Origin: Listeria sp. PSOL-1
GTDB taxonomy: Bacteria; Bacillota; Bacilli; Lactobacillales; Listeriaceae
Direction of reading: 5' to 3'
DNA length: 64,000 nucleotides
Assembly: GCF_902806445.1 (NCBI RefSeq)
Contig: NZ_LR760298.1
Coordinates: forward strand, 1,364,001 to 1,428,000
Program-made: the position numbers and the translations under genes
The notes under the pieces: model-generated
What the model saw: the letters and a program-made list of their open reading frames with translations, nothing else
The model's database searches: none
What the model was told of the DNA's origin: nothing
Part shown: piece after piece, positions 63,798 to 64,000 of the stretch
Position numbering within the stretch: the first letter of the stretch is position 1
Layout of the letters: each line of letters starts with the position of its first letter

Positions 63798-63847
63798 AAC
63801 ATACTAGGATTAGCAGGTACTGAATCACCTGCTAATTCTAGTATGTT
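63798..63847. terminator. Strong hairpin after the MarR gene
   Basis: A 21-bp stem with one mismatch joins AACATACTAGGATTAGCAGG and its partner ending CTAGTATGTT. On the minus strand it is followed by TTTTTT, while the plus strand lacks a clear T run. It lies between convergent genes and may serve both. Confidence 0.8.
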
Positions 63848-63852
63848 AAATA

Positions 63853-63896
63853 AAAAAGCCATTCCAATCTTTACAAGCGAGAGGAAGGCTATTATA
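63853..63896 (-). terminator. Terminator of the partial gene at the right edge
   Basis: On the minus strand AGCCTTCC and GGAATGGCT pair with one bulge, and TTTTTTATTT follows. It lies about 35 nt after the stop codon of the partial gene. Confidence 0.6.
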
Positions 63897-63930
63897 TTAA
63901 CTTACTTACAGCTTTTCATTTCAGATCAGC

Positions 63931-63999
63931 TTAGTCATTTTCATCAAAAAGTTCTTCAAGCTTTCTTATATTAATGGCAAGCTCACCATTACTTGTATA
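63931..63999 (-). CDS. C-terminal end of an unidentified gene (cut by window edge)
   Basis: On the minus strand a frame entering from the right edge encodes YTSNGELAINIRKLEELFDEND and then stops, with a terminator-like hairpin after it. Only 22 residues are visible, so the protein is not identifiable. Confidence 0.4.
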   Translation of the reverse strand, partial: YTSNGELAINIRKLEELFDEND

Positions 64000-64000
64000 C

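Noticed and set aside
1-64000. CRISPR array, tRNA or rRNA genes, insertion sequences
   Set aside because: No regularly spaced direct repeats, cloverleaf structures, rRNA motifs or transposase frames were seen on either strand by eye.

Overview
The window is a low-GC Bacillota chromosome segment, and gene content and order point to a member of the genus Listeria outside the L. monocytogenes group. The diagnostic blocks are: DUF47-PiT followed by an ArpJ-type amino-acid ABC system, a purine permease, addBA next to an IDEAL protein and comK, the nrdE-nrdF-flavodoxin-thioredoxin operon, pdxR divergent from pdxST followed by pta, feoAB, manA-hemQ, a potRABCD operon, relP, and lysP behind a lysine riboswitch. 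From memory these blocks lie at several separate places in L. monocytogenes, so this chromosome appears to join them differently. The species assignment is inference.

Layout. 1-3.4 kb: end of octanoyltransferase lipM, lipA, an RluA-type pseudouridine synthase and a D,D-carboxypeptidase. 3.5-12.7 kb: aldo/keto reductase, phosphate uptake pair, amino-acid ABC transporter and aminotransferase, HAD phosphatase, and a purine permease behind a two-box PurR operator. 12.7-16.3 kb: small membrane protein, a probable LhrA-type sRNA on the minus strand, a yitW/yitV/yitU-like cluster and a YisL protein. 16.4-25 kb: addA/addB, IDEAL protein, intact comK. 25-29.8 kb: MazG-like protein and the ribonucleotide reductase operon behind two NrdR boxes. 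30-41.4 kb: MATE pump, YxeA-like protein, PdxR/PdxST, pta, Fur-controlled feoAB plus a 57-aa cysteine-rich partner, nitroreductase, manA, hemQ. 41.4-45.2 kb: BceB/AnrB-type permease with no ATPase, and a LysM cell-wall protein. 45.3-54.6 kb: polyamine transport operon with its regulator, Na+/H+ antiporter, relP, lysine riboswitch-lysP. 54.6-64 kb: MarR protein, YceI, RarD, NAD(P)-binding protein, DUF2200, a 1478-aa CoA-dehydratase-activase-like protein with a repeated cysteine tail, and an SRPBCC-MarR pair behind a palindromic operator.

Most of the window is core metabolism, and I found no transposase, prophage, CRISPR array, rRNA or tRNA. The least-explained items are: a family of structured intergenic repeats (three long copies and one mini hairpin) at gene 3' ends; the orphan BceB-type permease preceded by an unrecognised 85-aa ORF where the ATPase should be; and the tandem-repeat tail on the giant activase. 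Several transcription-factor operators (PurR, NrdR, Fur, PdxR and candidate PotR, TetR and MarR sites) are readable directly from the sequence.
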